Source of the DNA: Monarcha castaneiventris obscurior | Lineage: Eukaryota > Chordata > Aves > Passeriformes > Monarchidae | DNA length: 64,000 bases | Direction of reading: 5' to 3' | Assembly: GCA_026261815.1 (NCBI GenBank) | Contig: JAMPIT010000174.1 | Location: forward strand, 5,456,001-5,520,000 | Part shown: positions 62,501-64,000 of the stretch, in pieces | How positions within the stretch are numbered: position 1 is the first letter of the stretch | Layout: each line of letters opens with the position of its first letter | The notes under the pieces: generated by a model | Seen by the model: the letters and a program-made list of their open reading frames with translations, nothing else | The model's database searches: none | Told to the model about the DNA's origin: nothing | Program-made: the position numbers and the translations under genes

Positions 62501-64000
62501 TGTATCTCCCAGCATCTTCACGGAGTGACTCACTCGTGACCTTCCTCCTCCTCAGGGTGTGCAGCAGGTCTGTCAGACACCCCTGCGGCTGACAGGTTGC
62601 CTCCAGTCTTTGGGCTTGGAGGGTGCTCAGGGTCCATGGGTCCAGGGGCATGTGAGAGCATGCCACACCTATGATGGTGGTTCCAGTTCAGCCAGATGTG
62701 TAGCTGCTGCATACATTGGCATAGCTGAGCTTATGTTCATCTGGTTATTTTGGGTAGAGACAGCAATTGTTGGGCACAGGTTTGACTTGCAATTTCACTG
62801 GGCCCCTCAATTCCTGTGTAGGTCAGGTGAGACTGATACGAAGACCCTGGGAATATGGCCACTCTGAAAGTTGGAGCAGGAAACAAGTAAATGTGAAGCA
62901 GAAACCTCTTTAAACCTGTGTGCAAGTACCTTTTCAATATTTAGCAGTGTAGGCAACTCTAGCAGTAATGCTCATGCATGGAGGATGAGTAAGGGAAGGA
63001 TCAAATGTCAAGACACAAGATCTATGCTCTCCATTCCTTCACCCTCTCTTTCATAAGCCCTCAGGTCTCTGAGAGTCGATTGGAGAGGACAAGCTCTCTA
63101 TGTTTGAGTGCTTGAGATAACAACGCATCTTACCTGCTTACCTCAGTATTGCCTAAGTTACAGGGTTTGGGCAACTATCTCTCTTGGCTTCCTTTGGCCT
63201 ACTGACTTGCATTTCCAAAAATATCTATGGAAAGTATTTAGGAAATGTAGGAGGGTTAGAAGAGCTGAAGATACTCAGATCAGATCTAATGACAGTCTTT
63301 GGCAATCTTCCATGTTACAGTTTTTCTGTCCTGGTTTCTGTGAGAATTATGATGTTTTTAGATAATATAGTACATCCAACTACTCTGCCATCTACTTTGC
63401 CATTTAAGAAACGAGCATGGTGGTACTGCCTTTTCTGAATGATAGGCTTTTTTGTTGTCTGCTCCTTTTTTAAGACTACTTGGACAAAAGATTGCATAAA
63501 TCAAAGTACAGAACAAATTGACGGGGAATTCAGTTCTTCAAAGATTTGTTCACAGTGGTTGTCCACTTGAAACAAAGGACATCTGAGACCTAATTAAATT
63601 CAGTTTTGCCACTTTGGATTTCTGTGACAAGTGACAGTATTATTATTCCCTCCAGTGGAACTCTTTGTCCAGTGTTGAAAAACACTGAACTACCTATAGA
63701 AGTAACACAAGTGTCCAAAAGGGGCAGGATGTAATCTTTATGAAAATTTTGAAATCTGTTGAGATTTGCCCAAGGCCTTTTTTTTTTTTAATTTTTAAGA
63801 TTTTTCTTGAGAGTGCAATTCCATGTGTTGATCTTGTTGGATTGAAAACAGCACTATCAAAGCTACAGCTTGGCTTTGATGGTCAGATCTCTATCTGGTA
63901 CCATGATCGTCTTCTGTATCTCTTCAAATGCTTCAAAATGTAGGTTGCAGCCATGACTGGTTGATAAGCAGGAGGGCTGTTGACTGGAAATGTCTGTCTC
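56511..64000 (+). other. CELSR1: Start of CELSR1 intron 1
   Basis: AT-rich non-coding sequence after the donor. The next exon should continue EC9 and was not found on the plus strand. In mammals this intron is very long, so its absence here is expected. GC-richer patches at 59020-59130 and 60480-60720 show no gene. No CR1 element was noticed. Enhancers may lie here but cannot be recognised by eye. Confidence 0.75.

Overview
This is vertebrate nuclear DNA, most likely from a bird. Genes are sparse, the long non-coding stretches are AT-rich, two CpG islands stand out sharply, and the interspersed repeats are CR1-type LINE tails and solo LTRs of avian retroviral type. The species cannot be fixed from the sequence.

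Layout. Bases 1-7430 are non-coding and hold one CR1 tail (about 3290-3804). A CpG island at about 7430-9240 contains a consensus splice donor on the minus strand (exon side ends at 8211). It is therefore probably the promoter and first exon of a gene running left, out of the window. If the right-hand gene is CELSR1, vertebrate gene order predicts GRAMD4 here, but no GRAMD4 coding exon was seen. From about 9.3 to 52.4 kb is a large intergenic region with CR1 fragments, three probable solo LTRs, a 7-bp minisatellite (38.5 kb), a perfect 61-bp triplicate repeat (49.7 kb), a long TTTTC microsatellite (51.6 kb) and one intact intronless coding sequence for core histone H2B (23497-23877). That H2B lacks the usual histone 3' stem-loop and has an octamer and a TATA-like box some 430-500 bp upstream.

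The second CpG island (about 52.48-53.72 kb) is the promoter and leader of the main gene, an adhesion GPCR of the flamingo/CELSR family, best matched to CELSR1, on the plus strand. Its large first coding exon carries a signal peptide (ATG at 53307), eight complete cadherin repeats and the start of a ninth, and ends at a consensus donor (56510|56511) in phase 1. The signal peptide and the cadherin repeats are in different frames as given. This most simply means one base is missing from the GC-rich stretch between them. The rest, 56511-64000, is the start of a long first intron with no further exon seen.

CELSR1 acts in planar cell polarity at cell-cell contacts. The H2B and the left-hand promoter have no evident functional link to it; the arrangement is two outward-facing promoters about 44 kb apart with a solitary histone gene between them. 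No new multi-gene system was found. The points most worth checking are the CELSR1 frame break, the isolated non-canonical H2B gene, the upstream ORFs in the CELSR1 leader and the unusually regular tandem repeats.
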